DNA of 64,000 nt from Saccharomyces uvarum (GCA_947243795.1 OX365941.1:558001-622000), one strand, 5' to 3'. Shown: positions 18,737 through 29,927, counted from the stretch's first letter. The notes: generated by a model from the letters alone, not told the origin. Made by a program: numbers and translations.

Positions 18737-20308
18737 CTAGTTTCCAAACTCTTTTAAGTAATCTTCCCTGACGTTTCTTTCGATCTGGTTACCGTTAACC
18801 GTCTCGACGCGGAGCTCGCGGCCCCTCTCTTGATTTATCAAGTCGACCCAGACATTGAGGCAGAACCCGGTGGTGTCCTCAACATCGAGTTTGTTCTTGG
18901 GGCACTTACATCTGCAACCGGATCCAAAATCCCTACCCTTGTCATATGCCGCGTTCTTCTTGCGCTTGAACCTTGGATCGCTCGTCACGTAGGGGAACTC
19001 CTTTCCCCCCATCGCATTATGCGGGCAATGCTGTATGGAAGAATGTCTATAGCCAATGTCCCTGAAGTAATGCACATCGTCCAGGTCTAAGGTTAGCGAT
19101 AATCCTATGGAATGCACGGGGGCGTCCCCCCATCTCTCATTCCAAAATCCGCCACTTTCTTCCAAAAATTGAAAAAAATTGTTGTAAACCTCATTGTCAA
19201 ATACGCTTAACCGCGCTATTTCAAAATTACTCCAGAAATGACACAGGTTGTATTCTTCATTCGAAAACTTGTCCTCCACGATATGTTTCTTGGAGCGAGC
19301 CCTGTTGACTAAATTCATTATCCCCTCTTTATCGGCATTTATCCTTTCCGACTCATTGCCCTTTTTCAGCAGCTGTTCGATGGCAATCTTCTCGGAAACC
19401 TTGGGTTTGACATCGAAATCATAATTGATCCAGTCCCGCAACTCTGCATCATCGGATTCAAAAACGTTGTAGTCCTTCGCAAATAACTTCCACAATGACC
19501 CCGGTGTCACGTCATTTTTTCTGACGAAACTTTTGGTGTGCCTGAACAAGTTCGGCACTGTCCAGTACAACTCAGGAATTACGATAGTAAATCCATATTT
19601 CTTATCGTTTCGCGTCATCTCCCAGAACGGATCATATGTAATATCACAAAAAAATTCCACATCGGGCTCCAGCCTCCAATACCATTCGGATTTTTGGACC
19701 AGTGGGTGCTTGTAAAATAGTCCGGAATAAAACCTGCACATCTTATGGTACGATTCCATACTCCCATACAGTATGCTTCTATCACCTTGGTTTTCAATGG
19801 CGTTATGAAACTCGAAGGTATCCTTCACGTCGCTGGGGAAATTCCATGCTATTTCATCGATAGTACCAAATTCTACATTAGAACCAGTTGTAACATCGCG
19901 TACTTTCGCTTTAAAGTCTTCTGTAAACGGCTGGTCGTTCAAAAATACGTATGGATAGTGAAACCACTGGTTGAAATGCTCCTCTATACTTTTGATAGTC
20001 TTGATAACGTCTCTTAGCTCCTCGTTTCTTGTCAGCATGACAAACGAGGCATTCTGTTTGGCATACAATGGATTCGATAAATAATCCTGCGTGTCCACGC
20101 AGCTCGGATAAAATGGCCTGTCCCTTTTCGTAGCCAAATCCATCTTCGAAAACGAGAGAAAATTGCCCATTAACTCCTCCGTGGATACTGGTTCAGATAC
20201 CAGTACCATGCCTACGGTGATGATGAAGGCAACCAACAGGCATACCATCATAATGTTGCATCGGAAGCACCCCAGCAGCGTGTTCCTCAACCTTCGTACT
20301 AGCAACAT
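18737..20308 (-). CDS. KTR5: Golgi alpha-mannosyltransferase, KTR/KRE2 family (GT15)
   Basis: 523 residues from the ATG at 20306-20308; the open frame continues 14 codons upstream but only to a GTG, and this ATG gives the S. cerevisiae length (522). Type II membrane topology: a short basic cytosolic end, one hydrophobic segment at about 18-37, then a lumenal catalytic domain. Family landmarks seen: the YYWRLEPDVEF-type segment (here WYWRLEPDVEFFCD), ELYWTVPNLF, CHFWSNFEIA and the C-terminal CPHNAMGG and FGSGCRCKCP segments. GT15 enzymes add mannose to N- and O-linked glycans using GDP-mannose. It is convergent with HHF2 and divergent from CRZ1. Confidence 0.96.
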   Translation of the reverse strand: MLLVRRLRNTLLGCFRCNIMMVCLLVAFIITVGMVLVSEPVSTEELMGNFLSFSKMDLATKRDRPFYPSCVDTQDYLSNPLYAKQNASFVMLTRNEELRDVIKTIKSIEEHFNQWFHYPYVFLNDQPFTEDFKAKVRDVTTGSNVEFGTIDEIAWNFPSDVKDTFEFHNAIENQGDRSILYGSMESYHKMCRFYSGLFYKHPLVQKSEWYWRLEPDVEFFCDITYDPFWEMTRNDKKYGFTIVIPELYWTVPNLFRHTKSFVRKNDVTPGSLWKLFAKDYNVFESDDAELRDWINYDFDVKPKVSEKIAIEQLLKKGNESERINADKEGIMNLVNRARSKKHIVEDKFSNEEYNLCHFWSNFEIARLSVFDNEVYNNFFQFLEESGGFWNERWGDAPVHSIGLSLTLDLDDVHYFRDIGYRHSSIQHCPHNAMGGKEFPYVTSDPRFKRKKNAAYDKGRDFGSGCRCKCPKNKLDVEDTTGFCLNVWVDLINQERGRELRVETVNGNQIERNVREDYLKEFGN

Positions 20309-21135
20309 GATGTATTCCGCTATGATGTGCCACGGCCAGTATTCATTCACCGATGAGATAATCCTGAATAGGTCTACTTTACGTATGCAAGACCAACTAT
20401 CTCTATTGTCTTAAATATCTTAAAGACACTTTCTCGAGTGCATTTTCAATTTTTCAAATTTCTTGGCATCATCCATGCACCGCACTTTTAAAGTGAGCCA
20501 TGAAGAGAAAAATTGCAAATACCTGGAATCACCCACACTCTATCTCAAACAGTGGTTAAGTTAGAAACCAACCTGGTATTGCGCCTGTTTCTTCTCATCT
20601 AATGCAACCTGCTGCCTCCCTTGTGTACGCTGGTCTTGTTTTATGGTTTCCATTGTCTAGCACCAATTCTAACTGAGAGCAACTCAGCTTAGCTTAGCTT
20701 AGCTTAGCTTAGCTTAGCTTCGCCCCTCTTCTCTGTTGGAGGCTGAAAAACCATTTTCCGCGCACTTAGCAATCTCTACAGGCCTTGATTGGCATTGCGC
20801 TGTCAGTAGCTATAGAAGAAGGGTTGTATACCTCGTCGAGGGTCCTACCCCTGTAATTGTCCCTTACATGAGAGGGTTTATATAGCGGCACCGTATTTCT
20901 GTTTTCCTTTTTCTTCTTGCTTGCCTTTCTTGCTTTTCCCACCTGGGTTTTTTTTATCATGTTAGTCCGATATTGACTTTACAACCTTGTGAAGAGCGAG
21001 ATAAATTAGATTCGGAAAACTCAGGCAAGGGCTCTAACAGGAATCTTAACAAGGACCATATACCTAGAAACGAGTGGCATTAGACTGCAACATCTAGTCT
21101 GGCTTCGAAATTTAGTCAAGAAACACAGTGAGATA
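20309..21135. promoter_or_regulatory. Divergent KTR5 / CRZ1 region
   Basis: 827 bp. It contains seven tandem AGCTT units (20686-20720), followed directly by CGCCCCT, which includes a stress element core (CCCCT). A 64-codon minus-strand ORF at 20766-20960 is not recognised and lies in the CRZ1 leader region. No other gene is supported. Confidence 0.5.
20686..20720 (+). repeat. (AGCTT)7 pentanucleotide repeat
   Basis: Seven perfect copies of AGCTT in tandem, about 415-450 bp upstream of CRZ1. Each junction contains AGCTTAGCT-type sequence, so the tract is rich in AGCT palindromes. Confidence 0.95.
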
Positions 21136-23145
21136 ATGTCTTTCAGTAACAGTAATATGGCTTCCTACATAGCCGGCAACAAGGAAGAGGACAAGAGTAT
21201 AAATAGTAATAACGGTAGGGACAACAGTGGTGCTAAAAGGGGTACCAATATCAGCAATAATAGCGAGGCGAGATTAAACGCGTTTCAATTATCAGACTTT
21301 GATTTGGATGTGGATATGAAGATGGATTTCTCTAATTCATCGCAGGATATAGCAAGGAATTTTTCCTCTGGCGTCCCAGAACCGTTTGATACTAATGTAA
21401 ACGCTTTATTGTCCCCATCAAGTGGTTCGTACTCCACGGACTTGAACTATCAAAGTCTATACAAACCGGACCTTCCACAGCAACAAGTGCTGCAGCAGCA
21501 GCAAAAGCAAAAGCAAACACCTACTTTAAAAGTAGAACAATCTGGCGAGTTCCAATGGGACGATGTCTTAACGCCTGCTGACCGTCAACATCGGCCATCC
21601 CTCACTAATCAGTTCCTATCTCCAAGGTCAAACCACGATGCCGCTAATAGAAGTTCAGGTAATGACTCCAATTATAGTGATACCGAATCAAGCTATCATA
21701 CGCCTTATTTGTATCCACAGGACATGGTTTCTTCACCGGCCATGTCGCATTTGACTGCGAATAATGATGATTTCGATGATCTTTTGAGTGTCGCGTCCAT
21801 GAATTCAAACTATTTGCTACCAGTGAACTCGCATGGCTACAAACATATTTCCAACCTTGACGAGTTGGACGACTTGCTATCTTTAACATACTCAGATACC
21901 AATCTTTTGCCAGCATCAAATAATAGCGATATCAGTAACAGTAATAATAGTATTGCTACTAATGCTTACAATAATATTAGTGACAATAATACAAACAAAC
22001 CTGCCGCTAATCAAAAAATGTTATTGACTATACCAACATCTTCCACACCCTCGCCTTCCACCTACGCTGCTCCAGTTACGCCCATAATTTCTATTCAAGA
22101 ATTTAATGAAGGTCATTTTCCAGTCAAAAATGAAGATGACGGAACCTTGCAACTAAAGCTTCGGGACAACGATAATTATAGTAGTAGTACCAACAAAAAC
22201 AATCTACTTCGTCCGAACGATAATGACTACACTAACGAAGCTCTCAGTGATATCGACCGTTCTTACGAAGATATTATTAACGGCAGAAAACTAAAACTAA
22301 AAAAATCAAGAAGAAGATCCTCCCAAACTTCGATTTCCAATAATAGTTTCAGTAGTAGAAGATCTTCAAGATCAAGGAGTATATCTCCTGACGAGAAGGC
22401 AAAATCTATTAGCGCAAACAGAGAGAAACTGTTAGAAATGGCCGACCTCTTACCATCCAGCGAAAATGGTGAAGTTGACCAGGAACATCTTGATGAAGAT
22501 AATAATACCAGCTATTACAGCGCTGCCCTCAGTGTTCATAATAATGATGACGACAGTTACAACAATTTACCAACCAATCAAGCAGAAGTTAAGCCAGATA
22601 TTGTTGATGTTAAAAGTGAGCTGGATGATACTAGTAATAACTTAGGTGTGCTTCTAAACATAGATGACTTGAACCAGATTGAACCAAAGGTGAACTTTAA
22701 AAATGATGATAATGATGAAAATAACGATAACAGTGCATTCTCTTCGAAGAAAAATGACGATTTAGAGAGGTTAAACAATTTAACGAATAATAGGAAGAAT
22801 CCAGCAAATTTTGCCTGTGACGTTTGTGGGAAGAAGTTCACAAGACCGTATAACCTAAAATCCCATCTTAGAACACATACGAACGAAAGACCATTCATTT
22901 GTTCTATTTGTGGCAAGGCGTTTGCGCGCCAGCATGATAGAAAGAGACACGAAGATTTACATACAGGTAAAAAAAGGTACGTGTGCGGTGGTAAACTAAA
23001 GGATGGTAAACCTTGGGGTTGTAGCAAGAAGTTTGCAAGAAGTGATGCCCTCGGTAGGCATTTTAAGACTGAAAGTGGCAGGAGGTGTATTACTCCCTTG
23101 TACGAGGAAGCTAGACAGGAAAAATCTGGACAAGAAGACACTTGA
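21136..23145 (+). CDS. CRZ1: Calcineurin-responsive zinc-finger transcription factor
   Basis: 669 residues (S. cerevisiae 678). The N-terminal two thirds are disordered, rich in Asn, Ser, Asp and Gln. The calcineurin docking motif PIISIQ is at 316-321, and a serine-rich basic patch ([14 protein letters not shown]) is at about 408-421. Two classical C2H2 fingers start at C561 ([10 protein letters not shown]) and about 589 ([10 protein letters not shown]), followed by an atypical third finger (about 617-647). Known role: when calcium rises, calcineurin dephosphorylates Crz1, which enters the nucleus and activates genes with CDRE sites for ion and cell wall stress. The frame is intact with asparagine-tract length differences typical of the genus. 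Confidence 0.98.
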   Translation: MSFSNSNMASYIAGNKEEDKSINSNNGRDNSGAKRGTNISNNSEARLNAFQLSDFDLDVDMKMDFSNSSQDIARNFSSGVPEPFDTNVNALLSPSSGSYSTDLNYQSLYKPDLPQQQVLQQQQKQKQTPTLKVEQSGEFQWDDVLTPADRQHRPSLTNQFLSPRSNHDAANRSSGNDSNYSDTESSYHTPYLYPQDMVSSPAMSHLTANNDDFDDLLSVASMNSNYLLPVNSHGYKHISNLDELDDLLSLTYSDTNLLPASNNSDISNSNNSIATNAYNNISDNNTNKPAANQKMLLTIPTSSTPSPSTYAAPVTPIISIQEFNEGHFPVKNEDDGTLQLKLRDNDNYSSSTNKNNLLRPNDNDYTNEALSDIDRSYEDIINGRKLKLKKSRRRSSQTSISNNSFSSRRSSRSRSISPDEKAKSISANREKLLEMADLLPSSENGEVDQEHLDEDNNTSYYSAALSVHNNDDDSYNNLPTNQAEVKPDIVDVKSELDDTSNNLGVLLNIDDLNQIEPKVNFKNDDNDENNDNSAFSSKKNDDLERLNNLTNNRKNPANFACDVCGKKFTRPYNLKSHLRTHTNERPFICSICGKAFARQHDRKRHEDLHTGKKRYVCGGKLKDGKPWGCSKKFARSDALGRHFKTESGRRCITPLYEEARQEKSGQEDT

Positions 23146-23459
23146 TTCTTCCACTTTTTGTAAAAATTTAAATAGGATTTTATCTTTTTCTTTATAACAT
23201 AATATGTAATTTCAAATTAATAGTGTAGAAATTATAGCTCAAATTATAACAGTGTAAATTTAGTTTTGTAGAAGTCCATCTACCGCTTTGAATGCTGCAA
23301 ACAGAAGAATGACATTTAAAACAGTTCGTAGTTCCTATGCCCGCCAGGTTTTTCTAAGTTGCCGAAAATAGTGAAAAGTAACAAAAGCCTTCAATGTAAA
23401 TATGCTTATGTGTGGCAAAAAGCGCAAGCCCAGAGAAGGCACCAACAGCTCAATTAAGT
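23146..23459. other. CRZ1 - SAM50 spacer
   Basis: 314 bp of AT-rich DNA with the CRZ1 3' end and the SAM50 promoter. The SAM50 frame is open upstream to a GTG at 23412, but the segment has no ATG and looks non-coding. Nothing else seen. Confidence 0.5.
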
Positions 23460-24907
23460 ATGACGTTAGCCTCTGAAATGAGCGATGAGATTTCCTTGGA
23501 CAAGCAGACACCTATATTTAATGGAGGTAGTGCTTCTAAACCAATTAGGGTTGCCGGCGTCGTAACAACAGGGACAGATAATATAGATCCTACCGTACTA
23601 CAAAGTTACCTAGATGATACTATTTTGAAATCCATTACTTTAGGGCAATTGGTGAAAAATGCAGATGTGCTAAACAAAAGATTGTGTCAACATCATATTG
23701 CTTTGGATGCTAAGCAGGCGTTTCACTTCCAAGATTATAAATATATTTCTGATGAAAAAGGTATACACGACATGGTACCCTTGATGGAAGTTGTATCACA
23801 ATTGGATGTACTACCTCCTAAAACATTTACAGCAAAGACAGGTACAAATTTTGGCAACGATAACGATGCAGAAGCTTATTTACAATTCGAGAAGCTAATC
23901 GATAAGAAGTACTTAAAATTGCCCACGAGAGTAAATTTGGAACTACTGAGAGGTACAAAAATACACTCTTCTTTTTTGTTCAACTCTTATTCTTCTCTTT
24001 CTCCCCAGTCGATTTTAAACTTCAAAATTTTCAGTCAGTTCTATAATTGGAATTCAAATAAAGGTTTGGATATCGGCCAAAGGGGAGCAAGGTTAAGTTT
24101 GAGGTATGAACCACTGTTTTTACACCCAATTTTACACAATCCATACTCCAATGAACGTCCTACGTTATTTCATGAATGGTTCTTAGAGTCCTGTTGGAGA
24201 TCTTCCAAAATATGTTCACCAGGAACTAGCGCACCATATATGTATTCAGATACAATTTTATCTCAAGCAGGTGATCAATTTAGGACCGTATTGGGTCATA
24301 CATTTGTCCTGGACAAGAGGAATCATTTTATGTGTCCTACAAAGGGTTCAATGCTAAAATGGAGTAATGAACTTTCACCAGGAAAACACTGGAAGACCCA
24401 ATTAGAATTGAACAACGTGAAAAGTTGGTTAAATGACGATTTCATTACTTTCTCTACTACTTTTAAAACAGGATACCTGAAAAATATATCTTCACAACAA
24501 TCTTTGCCTGTACATATATGTGATAAGTTTCAAAATGGTGGACCAAATGATATCAGAAGTTTCCAAACATTTGGGTTAGGCCCCAGAGATTTATATGATG
24601 CCATAGGTGGCGATGCTTTTGTTTCATATGGTGTCAGTGTTTTTTCTCGGTTACCTTGGAAGAAAATACAAAAATCAAACTTTAGGTTACATTGGTTCTT
24701 CAATGGGGGTAAATTAATTAACCATGACAATATGTCTCTAAGCAACTGCATAGGCCAGCTTTCTAAGGAACATTCTACCTCCACAGGTATCGGGCTTGTA
24801 CTAAGGCATCCCATGGCTAGATTTGAACTAAACTTTAGCTTACCTATTGCTGCCCATGAAAACGATTTAATGAGAAAGGGATTCCAGTTCGGAATTGGTT
24901 TGGCATT
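23460..24907 (+). CDS. SAM50: Mitochondrial outer-membrane beta-barrel assembly protein
   Basis: The frame is open from 23412, but the first in-frame ATG is at 23460, giving 482 to 484 residues, as in S. cerevisiae (484). The stop is the TGA ending near 24914, so the exact end is within a few bases of the one given. Seen: an N-terminal POTRA-like region (about 30-140) and a C-terminal Omp85/BamA-type barrel with alternating beta segments, ending in an aromatic/hydrophobic GFQFGIGLAFL strand typical of the barrel's last strand. Known role: the core of the SAM/TOB complex, which inserts barrel proteins such as porin and Tom40 into the outer membrane. It follows CRZ1 on the same strand and converges on SSN8. 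Confidence 0.95.
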
Positions 24908-24914
24908 TTTGTGA

Positions 24915-25911
24915 GAGTGTTTTATCTAAAAAACGATAAAGTAAAACTATGTTCCCTTTTCATTTTTCGGTTCGTTTTCGTATATATACATAAAGATATT
25001 TATTGACTCTCCAAGCAATAGTTAAAGTGCGTCTCAACGAACATAAATATCTAAGCTGCAAATAAAGCAAATCCTACTTATTTTTGCTCTTCAATAAAGG
25101 GCACTATCTTTTTGGAGTATTTATAGTTTTGTTTTCAGGATTGTCCTTTAATCAGAGACAAAAACCTAAAAAAAATGAATTGTGCAATCAAAAAATAAAT
25201 AATAACAACAAGAGCAAATATTTGTAGGTTATACCTACGTTGTTTTCGATCCCTTATAAGCAACTTAAATTATTTTGGGATATAGATCTATGCGCTATTT
25301 TCGTTGGTTTCCTTTTTCAGTTAATTTTAATCGCCTTTAGCTTCCTAGTACTATTTATATTCGCTTCTACATATTTCACATGTTACGTGCTTATCTTAGA
25401 ATAGATTTCCTATCTTGAGGTTGCTCCAAAGGAAGATGTGCAATATAATGTATTAGATGAGCTAAGCTACTTCAACCAGCGATTTGAGAACCTTCTGTAC
25501 TGCCGTTATTTTACTTATTGAATTAAACTATGCCTAGCCGAATGATTATTAATACAGTTGCGATCGTTGCATAAACTTTGAGCAATCCTTTAAACTTTTC
25601 TAACACCTCATCGTTCATGCCACATCGCGGTTCAAACAACTTTTGTGGGAAGAGAAACAAAATTAAGTAAAAGCAGTGTTTCCGCGAGCTTGAGAGATAT
25701 AGCGCTGTTCAAGCCTTTGAATATCTAGCAAATAAAGACACGAAAGCAGTCTTTATATATAAAATATCATGAATGCCAGCTTTCGACATTTTGTGAACTT
25801 CCCATGTCTCGCGAAAAAGGTTAGCTATGGCAAACATTTTGTAAAAGGTCCCTGTTAATTAAAATTATGAACTTCACAAACCTTACCGATTCCGTATTTC
25901 CCTGCGCATGA
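24915..25911. other. Convergent SAM50 / SSN8 interval
   Basis: About 1 kb without a recognisable gene, although both flanking genes end here. It is AT-rich with scattered short ORFs below 60 codons. I checked for tRNA arms and for Ty LTR ends and saw neither. A non-coding RNA cannot be excluded by eye. Confidence 0.5.
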
Positions 25912-26883
25912 TTAGATTGTGGAAGCCGGTCTTAAATACAAAGTATGCAGCAAAAATTTTATCCATTGTTCATGATACTTGTCCCAATGGTCGTACAATG
26001 TAATCTGCTCTTGAATCGTATCCATGACTTCCTCCAGGTCTACGAGAGATTCTGCCATAAAACGATTGAAAGCTAGTTGAGCAGGCGAAGCAGATGATTC
26101 AGAACCTCTGATGGATTCAGAGGCCATAGACGCTAACGATGATCCTTTGGTGGATCTCCCATGTATAGAAATTGTAATGAACAGACACGCCACAGCAATA
26201 ATGTGAGGTGGATACAGTAAATGAACGTCATTGATATAGCTATCGTTGATCAAAGACCAGCAGTTTTGTAAATCTTCGGATGATAAGGTTAGTTGAAAGG
26301 GTGGCTGTTTCAAGACCTGGACGATTTGCTTCAAGGATTGATAAGGATGATGGACAATTAGGTAACTTTCTAGCTCCTCAAGCAAATAAAATTCAAACTC
26401 AGTAACCTTAGTAGGATCAGGAGGGATGAATTCGGGCCATAGAGTACGGGCTTCGCTCACTAAAGTTCTAATATATTGCGGACATTCTTCTACTTTACAC
26501 GCTAAATATACACACGTAGTGACCAGCATGTATAGGTTAATTTCTCTTACCGAAGCCTTTATTAAGAACCGAGAAAGATAGATATGCGCTGTGGCTAAAG
26601 CATACTGTCGAATATTAAGTCTTCTTCCAAGTTTCATTATCAGAAAATAGCAATATATTCTTAGGTTATAGTCCTTATCATAGTGTAAATCTCGGTGAGT
26701 TATTGGTATGTTTTTAGTTATGGATTGTTCCATGCCGTTTTGCTTGGAATCCATAACGATATTTAAGCCTTGAGGGAACAACTGGCACTCCAACAACCAT
26801 AACTTCTGCCTCTCTTTAGCTAACGATGCCTTCGTATATTGCCAATGATGTCTCTGTGTAGATGTCCAGAAACTTCCTGACAT
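25912..26883 (-). CDS. SSN8: Cyclin C of the Mediator CDK8 module
   Basis: 323 residues, the same as S. cerevisiae Ssn8/Srb11. The N-terminus MSGSFWTSTQRHHWQYTK has the conserved HxxxW type start of cyclin C, followed by the cyclin box at about 75-180 (LATAHIYLSRF, CVYLACKVEECP) and a second cyclin fold to about 310. Known role: partner of the Ssn3/Cdk8 kinase with Med12 and Med13 in the Mediator kinase module, largely a repressor of stress and glucose-repressed genes; cyclin C also goes to mitochondria under stress. It is convergent with SAM50. Confidence 0.97.
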   Translation of the reverse strand: MSGSFWTSTQRHHWQYTKASLAKERQKLWLLECQLFPQGLNIVMDSKQNGMEQSITKNIPITHRDLHYDKDYNLRIYCYFLIMKLGRRLNIRQYALATAHIYLSRFLIKASVREINLYMLVTTCVYLACKVEECPQYIRTLVSEARTLWPEFIPPDPTKVTEFEFYLLEELESYLIVHHPYQSLKQIVQVLKQPPFQLTLSSEDLQNCWSLINDSYINDVHLLYPPHIIAVACLFITISIHGRSTKGSSLASMASESIRGSESSASPAQLAFNRFMAESLVDLEEVMDTIQEQITLYDHWDKYHEQWIKFLLHTLYLRPASTI

Positions 26884-27091
26884 GTCTGACTATCAGGCTT
26901 GTAATGTACTAGTATTTTTTAAACTGTTCCTTGCCAAGACATTGTTTTATCTAGAGCAATATAAACACTAAAGAGATTGCCACAGATCAATTAAGTCTTC
27001 TCTGTATGAACCCTAATTTTCCTTCGTGAAAATAAGCGTTCAATCTGAATTTTCAGTATTTTTTTTTTCGGTGAATTTTTCATTTTCAAAG

Positions 27092-27100
27092 TATATAAAG
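27092..27100 (+). promoter_or_regulatory. TATA box of an unassigned transcription unit
   Basis: TATATAAAG on the plus strand, 97 bp before the ATG of the 28-codon ORF at 27197 and about 210 bp upstream of the SSN8 start on the opposite strand. Orientation fits transcription away from SSN8. Confidence 0.35.
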
Positions 27101-27196
27101 GAGCAAGAAAACAATTTTAGACTTCTCGGATTTGAATCAGACTTTTCTTGTGTCTTTAACTAATTTTTCTCCTTCGGTTTTACAGTTCTCTAATCC

Positions 27197-27283
27197 ATGA
27201 CCAAAGAATCGTCACTAATCGAAGCTTACAAAAATGGAGTAAAGGAATTTTTTTTCTTACTCAATATTAATGCTTTGGGTTGA
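27197..27283 (+). CDS. Candidate small ORF, 28 codons
   Basis: ATG at 27197-27199, stop TGA at 27281-27283. The peptide begins MTKESSLIEAYKNGVKEFFF and is amphipathic with a hydrophobic end. I do not recognise it. Support is only the upstream TATA box at a typical yeast distance and a TC-rich, then clean leader without earlier ATG. Chance is a serious alternative for an ORF this short. Confidence 0.2.
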   Translation: MTKESSLIEAYKNGVKEFFFLLNINALG

Positions 27284-27346
27284 AAGTCTCCCACCAATTC
27301 ATATGCGGAAAACGTAATGAGATTTAAAAAATTTAAATTCTTTAAA

Positions 27347-27538
27347 TCAACTCATTAAGAGGAATATCTTAAGATATTTTTCTTCTTGACCTGGTACATC
27401 TGTTACAGAAGTGCTGGTGTTTTCTTCGGTACTGGATTCCTTATATATGGAATCTAAACCATAGTTATGACGATTGCTCTTTCCCATGCTGGATCGAGTA
27501 ACCCAATGGAGCTTACTATTCTTGGTCCATGGATTCAT
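27347..27538 (-). CDS. Candidate small ORF, 63 codons
   Basis: ATG at 27536-27538 on the minus strand; a polar, Ser/Thr/Lys-rich peptide (MNPWTKNSKLHWVTRSS at the start) with no recognised domain. It does not overlap a known gene on either strand, which is why it is listed. No homologue is known to me and no strong promoter is visible. Confidence 0.15.
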   Translation of the reverse strand: MNPWTKNSKLHWVTRSSMGKSNRHNYGLDSIYKESSTEENTSTSVTDVPGQEEKYLKIFLLMS

Positions 27539-28232
27539 CTCATTTTTTCTTCCAACAGTTTGTTGTTTACTCTATCAATAGTGTAAAACTTTTGCATAGT
27601 TAAATATGCCGAACTGATTAGCAATTTGAAAAGATTGAACAACTCAGAAGAGTTATTCATTAGTGAACTTGTATAAGAGAAAACGATGGAATAATGAATA
27701 ATTTATCAAATGATGAAATACCAATGCAACAGAGTCAAGCTCTGAGTTTCAAAAGAAACATGGACGAGATTGCTATTTATTACTGACCATAACAATTATT
27801 CATTTCACCATTACTTCTCCTTCTCCTCGCTCATTTTACATAAATAAATACTTCATACTTTCTTGAGCTTGTACACTGGCACTTAATTGCGATTTATCCT
27901 TTACCATACACATTCCCAGAGGCAGTGTATGTGGCTTTTCGATTGAATATACGTCCGTTCCACTTGTTACAGTGGACTATCCACTTTTAATCAGAATGAG
28001 TATCCATAAAAGGTTCAAATGCGTGAGAATTTTACACAATATCATGAATTAAAAAAGTACAGAATATCTTTACATATTTTCTTTTGATCCGCGTGTCTCC
28101 TTGGAGGATACCTACGTATACGCTGCCAAACTATAGGACCAGACGGGCACTTGATTAGAACCAACTCGTACCTCCTGTTTCAAAAATACTTTCTATGACC
28201 TCCCTCTTGTTTAGATGAAAAAATATCTTTAT

Positions 28233-28451
28233 TCAACTATTAAACTGACTGATGGCCATCAAAATACATGCCAAACTTACATACGGACTGGCCCTCTCAC
28301 CAATACGTGCCATTTTCCAGAAAGCACCGAAAACTTCATTGTTTTTGTAACGATCTAACAAAGATGGCCACTGTCCATGAACATAAGAACATGAGCAAAT
28401 CAGTAGTAATATCACTTGCAAAAGAGAACGGAAATTAAACAACGCAGACAT
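28233..28451 (-). CDS. KSH1: Kish-family small secretory-pathway membrane protein
   Basis: 72 residues, the same size as S. cerevisiae Ksh1 (YNL024C-A). Seen: an N-terminal hydrophobic segment (about 5-24), the conserved [21 protein letters not shown] region and a C-terminal hydrophobic segment (about 52-70). The family (kish / TMEM167) is conserved to humans and is needed for early secretory transport; the yeast gene is essential. It lies 277 bp downstream of EFM6 on the same strand. Confidence 0.96.
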   Translation of the reverse strand: MSALFNFRSLLQVILLLICSCSYVHGQWPSLLDRYKNNEVFGAFWKMARIGERASPYVSLACILMAISQFNS

Positions 28452-28728
28452 ATTATAATATTAGCGGAAAAAAAGATGGAACTGTTACTAAGCTGAACAA
28501 ACAGGCTTCTTAGTATCTGATGTTCTAAGTCTCGCGCAAACAGTGTTCCTATTGTTCTGCCCTTATACTTGAAGCGGTTTTCTTTACTTTAAGCATTACA
28601 CTCTCGCTACAGAAAGCAGTATTAACACACGTACACCACATTATAAAAATATAATCTCTAGGTCTATGAATTTTGTCTAATAAAAAGTTTCCTACAAAAT
28701 ATAATAAGATCAGTATAATCAAGATATC

Positions 28729-29490
28729 TCATGCCCCATTGTGAGAAGGGCACTTTCTAATGAGTTGGAACAAGTGGGTTTTCTGCTTAAGATAATGGTC
28801 AAATTTAATAAAATCTTTAATTTCAAGAACGTCAAAATTTCTTTTAATCTTGTTGAAAAATTGTTTATCAGCTTTTCTTCTTTTCTTGTAAGCCATTAAG
28901 ATTACGGGTGGGGATATACAGTTAGTAAGGTCAAGCAGTGTTTTCTCTAATAGCGGAAAAGCCTTTTCTAGGTACACACAATCGGCAGCTAGAACCAGAT
29001 CAACGTTATTGGTTTGCAAATCACCTTCCTGAGGTGAAAAATCTCCTGATAGCGGCTCTCCCCACCAGAGTTCTCTAGCGAGAACCTCATACTGGACCTT
29101 ATCCAGCTCTATATTTCGTTCCATCAACGGTATCAATCTGTCAATATCCGTGACATACACCTTGGTATTATCATGAAACTTATTCTTTTCCAGCAATCCC
29201 ACGCATAATCCAACTAGGCCAGTACCGCTACCCAGTTCTAAAACTTTCTTGAACGGCCTCTTTTCATGGATCGTCTCACTCAGTAGATGGTCATCTGATT
29301 TCTCGAGAATGTACTCGCATAACAGTTCACCAGCAATCCAGACTTTACCACCGCAACCGCTCTCACCACCATCTTCGCAAATTTTTAATGCTGGCAATAA
29401 TTTTCCACCAAACGAAAGATCGGTTTGACCGAAATGCTCTTTGAGCCTAGGAACAACTAAGTCCTCGAATCCTCCAAATATACCATCCAT
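28729..29490 (-). CDS. EFM6: Protein-lysine methyltransferase of eEF1A
   Basis: 253 residues from the ATG at 29488-29490; the open frame runs three codons further but only to a GTG. Class I SAM-dependent methyltransferase fold with motif I VLELGSGTGLVGL (about 88-100), an acidic DIDRL motif and post-I DLVLAADCVYLE, typical of family 16 lysine methyltransferases. Known role: S. cerevisiae Efm6 methylates Lys-390 of translation elongation factor eEF1A. The C-terminus has about six residues more than the S. cerevisiae protein as I remember it (it ends SHNGA), so the stop codon position has shifted. Confidence 0.93.
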   Translation of the reverse strand: MDGIFGGFEDLVVPRLKEHFGQTDLSFGGKLLPALKICEDGGESGCGGKVWIAGELLCEYILEKSDDHLLSETIHEKRPFKKVLELGSGTGLVGLCVGLLEKNKFHDNTKVYVTDIDRLIPLMERNIELDKVQYEVLARELWWGEPLSGDFSPQEGDLQTNNVDLVLAADCVYLEKAFPLLEKTLLDLTNCISPPVILMAYKKRRKADKQFFNKIKRNFDVLEIKDFIKFDHYLKQKTHLFQLIRKCPSHNGA

Positions 29491-29927
29491 ATTCAACACC
29501 TAAAATTGGCCTCTAATGCTCTGGGGAACATGACGAACTAATTTAACGTGGACCTAGTTATTTAGTATTATTAAATAGTTTAAATACGAAGAATTTAACC
29601 CAGTGTTTGGGTGTGAGGGACTTTTGTCTAGCCAAGCCAAAAAGTAGAAGTAGAAGTAGAAGAAGAAGAACAACAAAGAAAAGAGACTTTTTTCTTGGAT
29701 TTACTTGGTTATGTGGTTGAATCATGATCCTCCACATTAGTGACATTTAATGTTTTTCACTCGTTTACGTAGAGGCTCATATGAACAGAGTCGCATTTTC
29801 GCTAAATTTTAGCAACGATGGAAAAAGAACAACAGATTGAGAAAAAAACAAAACTAAATTTCAAACACTATATCTAAACCAAGCGTGCTCTTAAACTCTT
29901 ATATATTTGCAGAAATTTGCAATCTCA
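29491..29927. other. FAP1 3' flank / EFM6 promoter region
   Basis: 437 bp. A purine-rich AGA/AGT triplet stretch occurs at about 29644-29672. The minus-strand 62-codon ORF at 29558-29746 only reads this triplet stretch as a leucine run and is not supported. Nothing else seen. Confidence 0.45.

Larger units (their letters stand above)
26884..28232. other. Long SSN8 - KSH1 interval with promoter-like signals
   Basis: 1.35 kb without an assigned gene. It contains the SSN8 promoter on the left and the KSH1 3' flank on the right. Inside, a TATA box (27092-27100) precedes a 28-codon plus-strand ORF at 27197-27283, and a 63-codon minus-strand ORF lies at 27347-27538. No tRNA or LTR was recognised. 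Confidence 0.5.

Noticed and set aside
20766-20960. 64-codon minus-strand ORF upstream of CRZ1
   Set aside because: Lysine-rich low-complexity peptide, no known relative, placed in the CRZ1 5' region.
29558-29746. 62-codon ORF with a leucine run
   Set aside because: It is a reading of the AGA/AGT triplet stretch in the EFM6 upstream region.
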